A stretch of 9,551 nucleotides of DNA from an uncultured Lachnospiraceae bacterium (GCA_947176785.1 CAMWSA010000124.1:1-9551), one strand, 5' to 3'; counted from the first letter of the stretch, positions 1 through 7,018 are shown. The notes: a model not told the origin generated them from the letters alone. Program-made: numbers and translations.

Positions 1-11
1 GATAAGAGCAG

Positions 12-98
12 CTGCATAATCGGACAGCATGTGACGTGCAGGAGGGAAAATCCAACCGCTGTTTCCGGAAAGGGTGTTTTGAAATCGCCTATGAGTAT
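12..98 (+). repeat. Upstream copy of a dispersed intergenic element
   Basis: This stretch shares ordered blocks with the segment starting near 2484: TGCATAATCG, then GTGACGTGCAG, then a purine-rich GGAAAA block, then AACCG, and finally GAGTATA. The first two blocks are separated by 7 bases here and by one base in the downstream copy. The AACCG to GAGTATA distance is also longer here. The window edge cuts off whatever lay further left, so a left hairpin arm like that of the downstream copy cannot be checked. The element sits directly in front of the lipoprotein gene, so it forms part of that gene's leader. Whether it is a mobile repeat, a regulatory leader or a relic of gene duplication is not known. 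Confidence 0.5.
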
Positions 99-117
99 AA
101 TTAGAAAAGAGGAGATT

Positions 118-2418
118 ATGAGAAAAGGTTTTTTGAAGAGGGGATTGGCCATGGGTCTGGCGGCGGTTATGACGCTGGGACTTGGTGCCTGCGGTGGCGG
201 CAAGGACGAAAACAGCCAGCTGGCTAAGGAAAATGTGTATTCTTTTCAGGAAATTGCCCAGATCAGCAATGAGGAAAATGTCAATGATATGATTTTCCTG
301 AATGACAGGCTGTATCTGATGACTACCAAGTATGAATGGGATGAAGAGGGGAACTCGGATGTTACTTTCGGGTACTACGTGTCCAATGCGGACGGTTCGG
401 ACCAGAGCTTTGTGAGTCTTTCAGGGCCGGACAGGGAGGGAAACCGCAGCTGGATCAACAACACCATTTTTACGAAGGGCGGGTATGTCTATGCGGTGGA
501 GAATACCGCTTTTGAGGACAATTCCGATCCTGAGAACTATGTGTACGAGGACAGATATTATCTGAACTGTTGGGATATGGAAGGAAACCTGCAGTGGTCG
601 GAGCGGATTGACAACGCCAATCCGGATGAGTACAGCTATTGTAATTATCTGCTGGATGGCGGCGAGGGCAGGGTGCTGGCAATCATGGGGGGCAGCAAGT
701 ATGAGGCGGTACTCTATGGCTCTGACGGCAAGGAGATCAATCGAAAAGAACTGGATCAGAACTTTTTCGACCGCGTGAATACGATTTTTACCAGAGACGA
801 TGGCAGCTTGATGGTGGTGAGTTATGATGAGGACTGGACTAAGTGTTATCTCGCCAGCTATGATCTGGAATCAGGCACTATGGGGGAGCAGACAGAGCTT
901 TCTTTTGCCAACAACTATGGTATTCGTAAGGGCAGCGATACGGATCTGCTGCTGACCAATAATCTGGGCGTATATACTTGGAATATCGGGGACGCGGAAC
1001 CCAAGATGATCATGAATTATATAAATTCGGACCTGCCCACCAACAACATGCAGTATGTGCAGATGGTTGATGACAGGCACTTTGTGGCAATCTATAACGA
1101 TATTCAGAATTGGGAGCAGAAATGCGCGTACTTTACTTATGTGGACCCGGCGGATATACCGGACAAGGAAGTGCTGGTGCTGGGCGGAGAGTATGTGAAC
1201 TCGGATGTCAAGTCCAGGGTTATAGAATTCAACAAGGTCAGCGACCAGTACAGAATCACGGTGAAGGATTACAGCACCTACAACACCAATGAAGACTGGA
1301 CGGCGGGACAGACCAGGCTGAACAGTGATATTACCAGCGGCCAGATGCCGGATATCATGTTGTTAAACGACATGAGCAGTTATGGCAATTATATTTCCAA
1401 GGGGCTGCTGGCGGATGTCGGCAAGCTGCTGGAGGCGGACGAGGAATTGGGCAAGCTGGAGTACCTGCAGAATGTGTGGGATGCCTATTCTGTGAACGGA
1501 AAGCTGTACGCGGTAGTTCCCAGCTTCAATGTGCGCACCATGGTAGCCAAAAAATCCCTGGTGGGCGAACCTCAGTCCTGGACCATGGCGGATGTGGAGG
1601 CCATACTCGCCACCATGCCCGAGGGTGCCAAGGCATTTGGCGAAATGATGCGGGACAGCTATATCTATTATATGTTAAGCTATGCGGGACAGGACTTTGT
1701 CGATGTGGAGACAGGCAAGTGTAATTTCAACTCCCAGAGCTTCATTGATATGCTGGAGTTTGCCAAGTCCCTGCCCTCGGAGTATCCTCAGGATTATTGG
1801 GAAAATTATGATTATTCTTACTATGAGAGTCAGTACAGGGAGAACAGGGCGTTGTTATATGACCTGTATATCAGTAATATAAGAGACTGCAAGTACCAGA
1901 TCAAGGGGTATATCGGTGAGGAGATTTCCTTTGTAGGATTCCCTACGTCGGACTCCAACGGTTCCACATTAAATTCCGGCAATTATACCTTTATGATTTC
2001 TGCAAGATCCAGGCATCAGGATGGGGCATGGCAGTTCGTGCGCCAGTTCCTGACCGAGGAGTACCAGGCCAGCAACCAGCTTTATGATATGCCGGTGCTG
2101 AAGTCGGCATTCTTAAACAAGGCAAAGGAGGCCACAGAGAGACCTTATTGGACAGACGAGGACGGTAATAAGGAGTATTATGACGATACCTGGAACATCA
2201 ATGGGGAGGAGATTATCTTGGAACCCTTCACCCAGGAAGAGGTGGATGCGATCTGTGAGTTTATCTACACAGTGAACCGCACGGCTTATTATAACGAGGA
2301 TATCCGCAACATCATCACGGAGGAGGCGGAGGCTTTCTTCAGCGGCCAGAAGAGCGTGCAGGAGGTGGTGGATATCATCCAGTCCAGAGCGCAGGTGTTT
2401 GTGAACGAAAATCGCTAG
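118..2418 (+). CDS. Extracellular solute-binding lipoprotein with large N-terminal extra domain
   Basis: This is a 766-residue secreted lipoprotein. The ATG at 118 is chosen because AGAGGAG lies just upstream and because it begins a classic lipoprotein signal: basic residues, a hydrophobic stretch at 9-23, and the lipobox LGAC with the lipidated cysteine at residue 25. A GTG at 31 in the same frame would place 29 unlikely residues before the signal. Residues about 40-345 are rich in Tyr, Trp, Asp and short beta-like repeats, suggesting a propeller-like domain. Residues about 350-766 resemble family 1 extracellular solute-binding proteins, including the NSDITSGQMPDIMLLND segment at 402-418 and AWQFVRQFLTEEY at 637-649. 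Such proteins normally deliver sugars or other solutes to an ABC transporter, but no permease or ATPase gene lies within the window. The substrate is unknown. At 766 residues it is much longer than the usual 400-550 for the family. Confidence 0.85.
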   Translation: MRKGFLKRGLAMGLAAVMTLGLGACGGGKDENSQLAKENVYSFQEIAQISNEENVNDMIFLNDRLYLMTTKYEWDEEGNSDVTFGYYVSNADGSDQSFVSLSGPDREGNRSWINNTIFTKGGYVYAVENTAFEDNSDPENYVYEDRYYLNCWDMEGNLQWSERIDNANPDEYSYCNYLLDGGEGRVLAIMGGSKYEAVLYGSDGKEINRKELDQNFFDRVNTIFTRDDGSLMVVSYDEDWTKCYLASYDLESGTMGEQTELSFANNYGIRKGSDTDLLLTNNLGVYTWNIGDAEPKMIMNYINSDLPTNNMQYVQMVDDRHFVAIYNDIQNWEQKCAYFTYVDPADIPDKEVLVLGGEYVNSDVKSRVIEFNKVSDQYRITVKDYSTYNTNEDWTAGQTRLNSDITSGQMPDIMLLNDMSSYGNYISKGLLADVGKLLEADEELGKLEYLQNVWDAYSVNGKLYAVVPSFNVRTMVAKKSLVGEPQSWTMADVEAILATMPEGAKAFGEMMRDSYIYYMLSYAGQDFVDVETGKCNFNSQSFIDMLEFAKSLPSEYPQDYWENYDYSYYESQYRENRALLYDLYISNIRDCKYQIKGYIGEEISFVGFPTSDSNGSTLNSGNYTFMISARSRHQDGAWQFVRQFLTEEYQASNQLYDMPVLKSAFLNKAKEATERPYWTDEDGNKEYYDDTWNINGEEIILEPFTQEEVDAICEFIYTVNRTAYYNEDIRNIITEEAEAFFSGQKSVQEVVDIIQSRAQVFVNENR

Positions 2419-2465
2419 AATCACATTTACTCTGAGCATGACAGATGAACACTAAGCTCTTCTAA

Positions 2466-2508
2466 TTTCTGCATGTCACATGTTGCATAATCGAGTGACG
2501 TGCAGAAA
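2466..2508 (+). repeat. 14-bp near-perfect inverted repeat (hairpin)
   Basis: The left arm TTTCTGCATGTCAC (2466-2479) pairs with the right arm GTGACGTGCAGAAA (2495-2508). All 14 positions pair in RNA if one G-U wobble is counted. The loop is 15 bases and contains TGCATAATCG, the first block of the dispersed element. No T-run follows on either strand, so this is not a canonical intrinsic terminator. It lies 48 bases past the lipoprotein stop codon. Confidence 0.7.
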
Positions 2509-2584
2509 GGAAAAACGAACCGTTCGTGAGTATATACAGAGACAGGAGAAGCTTGAGCGGGAGAAACAGAGGCTGGGCCTATAA
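2480..2584 (+). CDS. Tiny open frame, possible small protein or gene remnant
   Basis: An ATG at 2480 opens a 34-codon frame ending with TAA at 2582-2584. The last 20 residues are strongly charged and helical in appearance, with EKLEREKQRLGL at the C-terminus, like a piece of coiled coil. The same frame also has a GTG at 2495, giving MTCRKEK, which matches the MTCRRE that would be read from the GTG at 31 in the upstream repeat copy. There is no good ribosome binding site before the ATG, because the region forms the hairpin loop. The stop codon directly abuts the end of the convergent metallopeptidase gene. It may be a short expressed peptide, part of the repeat itself, or the head of a deleted gene. 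Confidence 0.25.
   Translation: MLHNRVTCRKEKRTVREYIQRQEKLEREKQRLGL
2484..2534 (+). repeat. Downstream copy of the dispersed intergenic element
   Basis: The blocks TGCATAATCG, GTGACGTGCAG, GGAAAA, AACCG and GAGTATA occur in the same order and orientation as at 12-98. The two copies therefore bracket the lipoprotein gene as a direct repeat about 2.4 kb apart. This copy overlaps the loop and right arm of the 14-bp hairpin. Confidence 0.5.
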
Positions 2585-2995
2585 CAGGTTCAGCCTCTTC
2601 ATATGATCTTCAATATTCAGTTCCCGGCCATGTTCTTTCAGCCAGGCGCGATGTATTTTATATTCCGGCATGACGGAGCCCACCAGATTCCAGAAATCTT
2701 TGGAGTGGTTCATATGGGTCAGGTGACATAGTTCATGCACCACCACATAGTCCAGCACCCGGGGCGGGGCGAACATAAGCCGGTAGTTAAAGGACAGGGT
2801 GCCGGTGGAGGAACAGCTTCCCCAGCGGGTTTTCTGGTCCCGGATCGTGATGCGGGCATAGCTTCCGCCGGTGAACGGCCGGTAGTATTCGCAGCGTTTG
2901 GAGAAATATTCCCGCGCCGCCTGCCGGTAGCGCCTGTCCATGACTTCCATGCGCTTCAAGGTCTCCGGGGGATATGGGGCTGTGATGTATTGCAT
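2579..2995 (-). CDS. YgjP-like (DUF45/M48-type) zinc metallopeptidase
   Basis: This 138-residue protein carries the zinc-peptidase core of the YgjP/DUF45 family (related to SprT and WLM domains). The motif HELCH is at residues 87-91, with the two zinc-binding histidines and the catalytic glutamate. The downstream HMNHSKDFW gives the likely third ligand, His97. The family hallmark TRWGSCSS is at 56-63. Start choice: the ATG at 2995 is preceded on its strand by AAAAGGAG with 9 bases of spacing. The frame stays open far upstream, but that part is antisense to the thiamine kinase gene and shows no family similarity. The protein is shorter than E. coli-type YgjP and lacks most of the N-terminal part; compact versions are common in Clostridia. 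It has no signal peptide, so it should be cytoplasmic. The physiological substrate of the family is not established. Confidence 0.88.
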   Translation of the reverse strand: MQYITAPYPPETLKRMEVMDRRYRQAAREYFSKRCEYYRPFTGGSYARITIRDQKTRWGSCSSTGTLSFNYRLMFAPPRVLDYVVVHELCHLTHMNHSKDFWNLVGSVMPEYKIHRAWLKEHGRELNIEDHMKRLNLL

Positions 2996-3130
2996 GATGA
3001 TGGCTCCTTTTTTGGTATAAGGCATATATAGACGATTGCACGACTTACCTCTCCATGAAGACCGCAGGCGCTTGATGGGAGGTCGTAGGGGTATTGGCAG
3101 TGTCAGCTTTTCTGACAAGAATAGCGCCAC

Positions 3131-3159
3131 TTGCAATAAGAGGGAAAATCTGCCATAAT
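3131..3159 (+). promoter_or_regulatory. Candidate sigma-70/SigA promoter for thiamine pyrophosphokinase
   Basis: TTGCAA (3131-3136) and CATAAT (3154-3159) are separated by exactly 17 bases. Transcription would begin near 3166, giving a leader of about 65 bases before the ATG at 3231. That leader is too short for a TPP riboswitch, and none of its conserved blocks is visible. Confidence 0.5.
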
Positions 3160-3230
3160 CAGAACAGATATTCTCCAATACAGTTATATCGCAAAATGAC
3201 CCGAAATGCAAGAGAAGAGGGAAGTGGAAC

Positions 3231-3893
3231 ATGGGGAAGCATACAGGAAAATGTGTGATTGTTGCGGCTGGTGATCTGTCTGCAACAGAGATTAAAGTGT
3301 CCGAGGGAGACCTGTTAATCGCAGTGGACGGCGGATTGGAATATTGTGAAAGGCTGGGGCTGGAGCCAGATCTGGTGCTGGGAGATTTTGACTCGGTGAA
3401 AGAAGGGCAGCTGGCACGAATAGGCCGGTGGGAGGCGGAAAGCCCGGGGCGTGTACTCCGCTTAAAGCCGGAGAAGGATGACACAGATACCCTGGCGGCC
3501 ATTCGGCTGGCCCTGGAGCGGGGATACAGGGATTTCCTGCTCTATGGGGCAATGGGCGGGAGGAGGCCGGAACACACCATCGCAAATATCCAGTGTCTGC
3601 TGTTTATCAGGCACCATGACGCAGTGGGATATCTGGTGGACAGGGAGGGGATGTGCTTTGTGATGGAGGATGAGGAGATGCGCTTTCCGGCGTCCACGGC
3701 GGGATACCTCTCTCTGTTTTCCCTGGGCAGGGAGGCTTTGGGGGTGGAAATCCGGGGCATGAAATATGAACTTGACAATGCCAGGATTACCAATGACTTT
3801 CCCATTGGCATCAGCAATGAATTCACCGGACAGGAGGCCGTTGTCAGCGTTCGCCAGGGCCAGCTGCTGGGGATTATAACGTACTGTGGCTGA
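3231..3893 (+). CDS. thiN: Thiamine pyrophosphokinase
   Basis: This 220-residue enzyme transfers pyrophosphate from ATP to thiamine, making the cofactor thiamine diphosphate in the cytoplasm. The family motifs appear in order: AVDGG at 31-35, LGDFDSVKEG at 50-59, EKDDTDT at 81-87, and GGRRPEHTIANIQ at about 108-120. The C-terminal half has the beta-sandwich thiamine-binding pattern, ending in NEFTGQEAVVSVRQGQLLGI. The start is supported by AAGAGGGAAG upstream of the ATG and by a normal family length. In many Firmicutes this gene follows rsgA and rpe; here it stands alone with its own promoter, divergent from the metallopeptidase gene and convergent with the metal exporter gene. A thiamine salvage role is expected, but no other thiamine gene is present in the window. 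Confidence 0.93.
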   Translation: MGKHTGKCVIVAAGDLSATEIKVSEGDLLIAVDGGLEYCERLGLEPDLVLGDFDSVKEGQLARIGRWEAESPGRVLRLKPEKDDTDTLAAIRLALERGYRDFLLYGAMGGRRPEHTIANIQCLLFIRHHDAVGYLVDREGMCFVMEDEEMRFPASTAGYLSLFSLGREALGVEIRGMKYELDNARITNDFPIGISNEFTGQEAVVSVRQGQLLGIITYCG

Positions 3894-3904
3894 ACGGGCT
3901 ACAG
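3884..3904. terminator. Shared hairpin across two convergent stop codons
   Basis: CTGTGGC (3884-3890) pairs with GCTACAG (3898-3904) with one G-T wobble, around a 7-base loop. The TGA of the thiamine kinase gene lies in the loop and the reverse-strand TAG of the exporter gene lies in the right arm. There is no long T-run on either side, so a bidirectional terminator role is only a suggestion. Confidence 0.3.
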
Positions 3905-5065
3905 CATCTGTTTGTCCACATCTATGACGGCGCAGTAGCCGGCATCCTGTTCCTTCAGCCGGCGGTTGATCAGTTCACAGAGCCCGGCGTCGCTGTAGTC
4001 AAAATCATAGGGGGTCACCACATCAAAGATCAAATTGGTGTGGGTGGGGCCGGCCACAATGCGGAAATCGTGGAGCGTCAGTCTCTCGTCTATGGTGGAT
4101 AGCACATGCTGGGCCATGATTTTCAAGCGCCGGGTCTGCTCGTCGTGGATGCACACGGGGTCCATGTGAATCACGGCGCTGCAGCCCAGTTCGCTGCGCA
4201 GCCTGTGTTCCGCCAGGTCTATGGTATCATGCAGTTCAAGCAGGCTGCCATCTGCGGACACCTCCGCATGGAGGGAGATCAGGATCCGTCCGGGACCATA
4301 GTTATGGACAATCAGATCATGGATGCCCAGGATAGGCTCGTAGGACATGACGATCTCCTCAATCTGCTTTACAAAGGCCGGATCAGGTGCCTGGCCCAGC
4401 AGGGGATTGAGAGTGTCCCTGGCGGCCTGAAAGCCCGCATAGAGGATAAACAACCCCACCAGCACGCCGCAGTAGCCGTCGATGGACAGTCCAAAATAGT
4501 GGGCTGTCAACATGGCCGCCAACACCGTGGCGGTAGCCAGCATATCGCTGAGACTGTCGGTGGCGGTGGCTTTCATGGCGGCAGAGTCGATCTGCCTGCC
4601 GATGCGGGAATTGTACAGGGCCATATAGCATTTTACCAGGATGGAGGCTGCCAGGATCACCACAACTACAGGGGAAAAGATCAGTTCCTGGGGATGGAGA
4701 ATCTTTTCCACGGAACTTTTGATCAGTTCCAGGGCCATCAGCAGGATCAGCAGGGAAACCAGAAAGCCGGAAATGTATTCTATGCGCCCATGCCCAAAGG
4801 GATGTCCCGGGTCAGGCTTTTGCCCCGCCATGCGGAAGCCGATCAGGGTTATGATGGAGGAGCCTGCGTCCGACAGGTTGTTGAAGGCATCCGCCATGAT
4901 GGCGATGGAGCCGCTGAGCAGCCCGGCAAAGAATTTCCCGGCAAAAAGCAGCAGATTCAGTCCGATCCCCACAACTCCGCAGAGTACGCCATAAGCCTGC
5001 CGCACGGCGGGGGAGGAGGTGTTCCTATTGTCTCTGATAAAGATTTTGGTCAGTAAGGTAATCAT
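3899..5065 (-). CDS. Cation diffusion facilitator, probably manganese/divalent metal exporter (MntE-like site)
   Basis: This 388-residue membrane protein belongs to the cation diffusion facilitator family, which exchanges cytoplasmic divalent metal for protons. Six membrane segments can be seen between residues about 25 and 215. TM2 carries ADAFNNLSDAGSS (58-70) and TM5 carries ATDSLSDMLAT (168-178), giving N62/D66 and D170/D174 as the likely transport site. An N-D plus D-D set is the one reported for the pneumococcal manganese exporter MntE, whereas zinc exporters usually have histidine. HPFGHGR is at 88-94. The cytoplasmic domain (about 225-305) is followed by a further 80 residues, so the protein is longer than the usual 300. 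The ATG at 5065 has AGAGGAAAAA before it and begins a normal family N-terminus. The frame continues upstream to 5209, but that part overlaps the structured leader and promoter. Confidence 0.9.
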   Translation of the reverse strand: MITLLTKIFIRDNRNTSSPAVRQAYGVLCGVVGIGLNLLLFAGKFFAGLLSGSIAIMADAFNNLSDAGSSIITLIGFRMAGQKPDPGHPFGHGRIEYISGFLVSLLILLMALELIKSSVEKILHPQELIFSPVVVVILAASILVKCYMALYNSRIGRQIDSAAMKATATDSLSDMLATATVLAAMLTAHYFGLSIDGYCGVLVGLFILYAGFQAARDTLNPLLGQAPDPAFVKQIEEIVMSYEPILGIHDLIVHNYGPGRILISLHAEVSADGSLLELHDTIDLAEHRLRSELGCSAVIHMDPVCIHDEQTRRLKIMAQHVLSTIDERLTLHDFRIVAGPTHTNLIFDVVTPYDFDYSDAGLCELINRRLKEQDAGYCAVIDVDKQML

Positions 5066-5082
5066 TTTTTCCTCTTTCCCGC

Positions 5083-5107
5083 ATACCGCCGGCAAAGCCG
5101 TCGGTAT
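5083..5107 (-). promoter_or_regulatory. Leader hairpin just upstream of exporter ribosome binding site
   Basis: ATACCGCCGGC (5083-5093) pairs with GCCGTCGGTAT (5097-5107), ten base pairs with one internal mismatch and a three-base loop. Read on the reverse strand it ends about 7 bases before the AGAGG of the exporter gene. It is well placed to influence translation start, although the loop and stem do not themselves cover the binding site. Confidence 0.45.
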
Positions 5108-5123
5108 TGCGTCAATCGGTATT

Positions 5124-5140
5124 GGGAAGCGGGGCTTCCC
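5124..5140 (-). promoter_or_regulatory. Second leader hairpin of the exporter gene
   Basis: GGGAAGC (5124-5130) pairs perfectly with GCTTCCC (5134-5140) around three G residues (three C on the transcribed strand). It lies inside the predicted exporter leader, 16 bases from the other hairpin. No T-run follows, so it is not an obvious terminator. Confidence 0.45.
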
Positions 5141-5191
5141 GGCTCCCCTTCCATGCGTATGATGGATGCCACAAAGAATGAATATTCCATT

Positions 5192-5220
5192 ATTGTACCC
5201 CAGGGCCATGGTAAATGCAA
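5192..5220 (-). promoter_or_regulatory. Candidate SigA promoter for the metal exporter gene
   Basis: On the reverse strand, TTGCAT (5220-5215) and TACAAT (5197-5192) are separated by 17 bases. Transcription would begin near 5185, leaving a leader of about 120 bases that contains both hairpins. Confidence 0.55.
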
Positions 5221-5307
5221 CCCCAAAGCCATGGAAGGCTGAAACCCAAGTGACAGCCGAACCGCTGCTTTCCCGGCGTTTTTCCGGGGTTTAAGCAAAA
5301 AATACAG

Positions 5308-5336
5308 TTGCGCGGCAGGGAAATAAAGTGTATAAT
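5308..5336 (+). promoter_or_regulatory. Candidate SigA promoter for gpmI
   Basis: TTGCGC (5308-5313) and a perfect TATAAT (5331-5336) are separated by 17 bases. The start site would be near 5343, about 50 bases before the gpmI ATG at 5395. This is the best -10 match in the window, as expected for a glycolytic gene. Confidence 0.65.
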
Positions 5337-5394
5337 TTCCACGAAAAGCCAAATACTGAATGAACATGCTCGCAAGAGCGGAAATGGAGGAAAT

Positions 5395-6939
5395 ATGAGC
5401 AAGAAACCGATAGTTCTAATGATTTTGGACGGCTATGGTCTGAATGAAAAGACCGAGGGCAATGCGGTGGCCCAGGCCAAGAAGCCCAATATGGATAAAC
5501 TGATGCAGGAATGCCCCTGGGTGCGGGGCAACGCCAGCGGCATGGCTGTGGGCCTGCCGGAGGGGCAGATGGGCAATTCCGAAGTGGGCCATCTGAATAT
5601 GGGTGCGGGCCGTATTGTATACCAGGAGCTGACCAGGATCACCAAGGAGATTATGGACGGTACTTTCTTTGAGAATCCGGCCCTGCTCAAGGCGGTGGAG
5701 AATTGTAAGAAGAACGGCAGCGCCCTGCATCTCATGGGCCTTCTGTCCGACGGCGGCGTACACAGCCATAACACCCACCTGTACGGCCTGCTGGAGCTGG
5801 CTAAGAGACAGGGGCTTGACAAGGTATATGTACATTGCTTCCTGGACGGACGGGACACGCCTCCTGCGAGCGGCAAGGGATTTGCCGAGGATCTGGTGGC
5901 GGAGATGGAGAAGATCGGCGCAGGTAAGATCGCTTCCGTCATGGGCCGTTACTATGCCATGGACAGGGATAACAATTATGACAGGGTGAAGCTGGCCTAC
6001 GACGCCATGACCAGGGGCGAGGGACTGACTGCGGCCTGCGGCGTCTGCGGTATCCAGCAGTCCTATGACCGGGAGGAGACGGATGAGTTTGTAAAGCCCA
6101 CGGTGGCAGTGGAGGGCGGCAAGCCTGTAGCCATCGTGCAGGACGGGGACTCAGTGGTGTTTTTCAACTTCCGTCCGGACCGGGCCAGGGAGATCACCAG
6201 GGCCTTCTGCGATGATGATTTCAAAGGCTTTGACCGGGGGGCCAGAAAGGATATCACTTTCGTCTGCTTCAGCGACTATGACCCCACCATCCCCAACAAG
6301 GAGGTGGCGTTCCACAAGGTGGCGGTGACCAATACCTTCGGCGAGTGGCTGGCCGCCAACAACATGACCCAGGCCAGGATTGCCGAGACAGAGAAGTATG
6401 CCCATGTGACCTTTTTCTTCAACGGCGGTGTGGAGGAGCCTAACCCCGGTGAGGACAGGGTGCTGGTGAATTCCCCCAAGGATGTGGCTACCTATGACTT
6501 AAAGCCCCAGATGAGCGCCTATGAGGTCTGTGACAGGCTTTGCGAGGCCATTCGCAGTGATAAGTATGATGTGATCATCATCAATTTTGCCAATCCTGAC
6601 ATGGTGGGCCACACCGGCGTGGAGGAAGCTGCCATCAAGGCGGTGGAGGCAGTGGACACCTGCGTGGGCAGGGCAGTGGAGGCCATCAGGGAGGTGGGCG
6701 GCATCCTGTTCATCTGTGCGGACCACGGCAATGCCGAGCAGCTGGTGGACTATGAGAGCGGCGCACCTTTCACCGCCCACACCACCAATCAGGTGCCCTT
6801 CATCCTGGTGAATGCTGACCCTGCCTACGGTCTGCGGGAGGGCGGCTGTCTGGCGGACATCATTCCCACCCTGATTGAACTCATGGGAAAGGAGCAGCCT
6901 GCCGAGATGACAGGGAAGAGTCTGCTGGTCAGAAAGTAA
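5395..6939 (+). CDS. gpmI: 2,3-bisphosphoglycerate-independent phosphoglycerate mutase
   Basis: This 514-residue cytoplasmic enzyme interconverts 3- and 2-phosphoglycerate in glycolysis and gluconeogenesis through a phosphoserine intermediate, using two manganese ions. It matches the usual length of about 510. The metal-site LDGYG with Asp12 and GNSEVGHLN with the catalytic Ser62 are at the N-terminus. HCFLDGRDT (147-155), RYYAMDRD (185-192) and FNFRPDR (257-263) form the substrate-binding domain. FFFNGGVEE (340-348), NPDMVGHTG (400-408), CADHGNAE (441-448) and HTTNQVPF (462-469) complete the phosphatase-like domain and second metal site. The ATG at 5395 follows GGAGG and starts the standard MSKKPIVLMILDG end; the frame extends 29 codons upstream but over the promoter. 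Codon use is strongly biased to GCC, CTG and AAG, consistent with high expression. It is alone, not clustered with other glycolytic genes, and has a strong promoter. Confidence 0.97.
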   Translation: MSKKPIVLMILDGYGLNEKTEGNAVAQAKKPNMDKLMQECPWVRGNASGMAVGLPEGQMGNSEVGHLNMGAGRIVYQELTRITKEIMDGTFFENPALLKAVENCKKNGSALHLMGLLSDGGVHSHNTHLYGLLELAKRQGLDKVYVHCFLDGRDTPPASGKGFAEDLVAEMEKIGAGKIASVMGRYYAMDRDNNYDRVKLAYDAMTRGEGLTAACGVCGIQQSYDREETDEFVKPTVAVEGGKPVAIVQDGDSVVFFNFRPDRAREITRAFCDDDFKGFDRGARKDITFVCFSDYDPTIPNKEVAFHKVAVTNTFGEWLAANNMTQARIAETEKYAHVTFFFNGGVEEPNPGEDRVLVNSPKDVATYDLKPQMSAYEVCDRLCEAIRSDKYDVIIINFANPDMVGHTGVEEAAIKAVEAVDTCVGRAVEAIREVGGILFICADHGNAEQLVDYESGAPFTAHTTNQVPFILVNADPAYGLREGGCLADIIPTLIELMGKEQPAEMTGKSLLVRK

Positions 6940-7018
6940 GAAAACGGTTTCCGAGTTGATTCAGGTCAGGTGCATGTACAGGCGTCCCAAAGGGAAATGA
7001 TGCCGCAGCACAAGTGGG

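Larger units (their letters stand above)
5066..5394. other. 329-bp divergent intergenic region between metal exporter and gpmI genes
   Basis: No convincing gene lies here. Going from left to right it holds the exporter's ribosome binding site, two hairpins in the exporter leader, a direct repeat TCGGTATTG (5101-5109 and 5116-5124), a reverse-strand promoter, two CCATGG palindromes (5206-5211 and 5229-5234) on either side of the exporter -35 box, a forward promoter for gpmI, and the gpmI ribosome binding site GGAGG (5386-5390). Confidence 0.6.

Noticed and set aside
3101..3117. TGTCAG / CTGACA hairpin in the metallopeptidase-thiN gap
   Set aside because: The six-base stem lies upstream of the predicted promoter and is short enough to occur by chance.
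2996..3230. TPP riboswitch before the thiamine kinase gene
   Set aside because: None of the conserved TPP-riboswitch blocks (such as CTGAGA or the ACCTGA region) is present, and the predicted leader is only about 65 bases.
2996..3502. Upstream extension of the metallopeptidase frame to 307 residues
   Set aside because: It runs antisense to the thiamine kinase gene, has no family similarity, and lies upstream of a good ribosome binding site and ATG at 2995.
4106..5056. Long forward-strand open frame of 316 codons
   Set aside because: It is the antisense shadow of the metal exporter gene; the translation is His/Gln/Gly-rich with no domain, while the opposite strand has clear family motifs.
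5066..5185. yybP-ykoY manganese riboswitch in the exporter leader
   Set aside because: A GGGGAG string is present (reverse strand, about 5140-5150), but the following conserved bases and the second conserved loop that I would expect are not visible. A divergent version cannot be excluded without a covariance scan.
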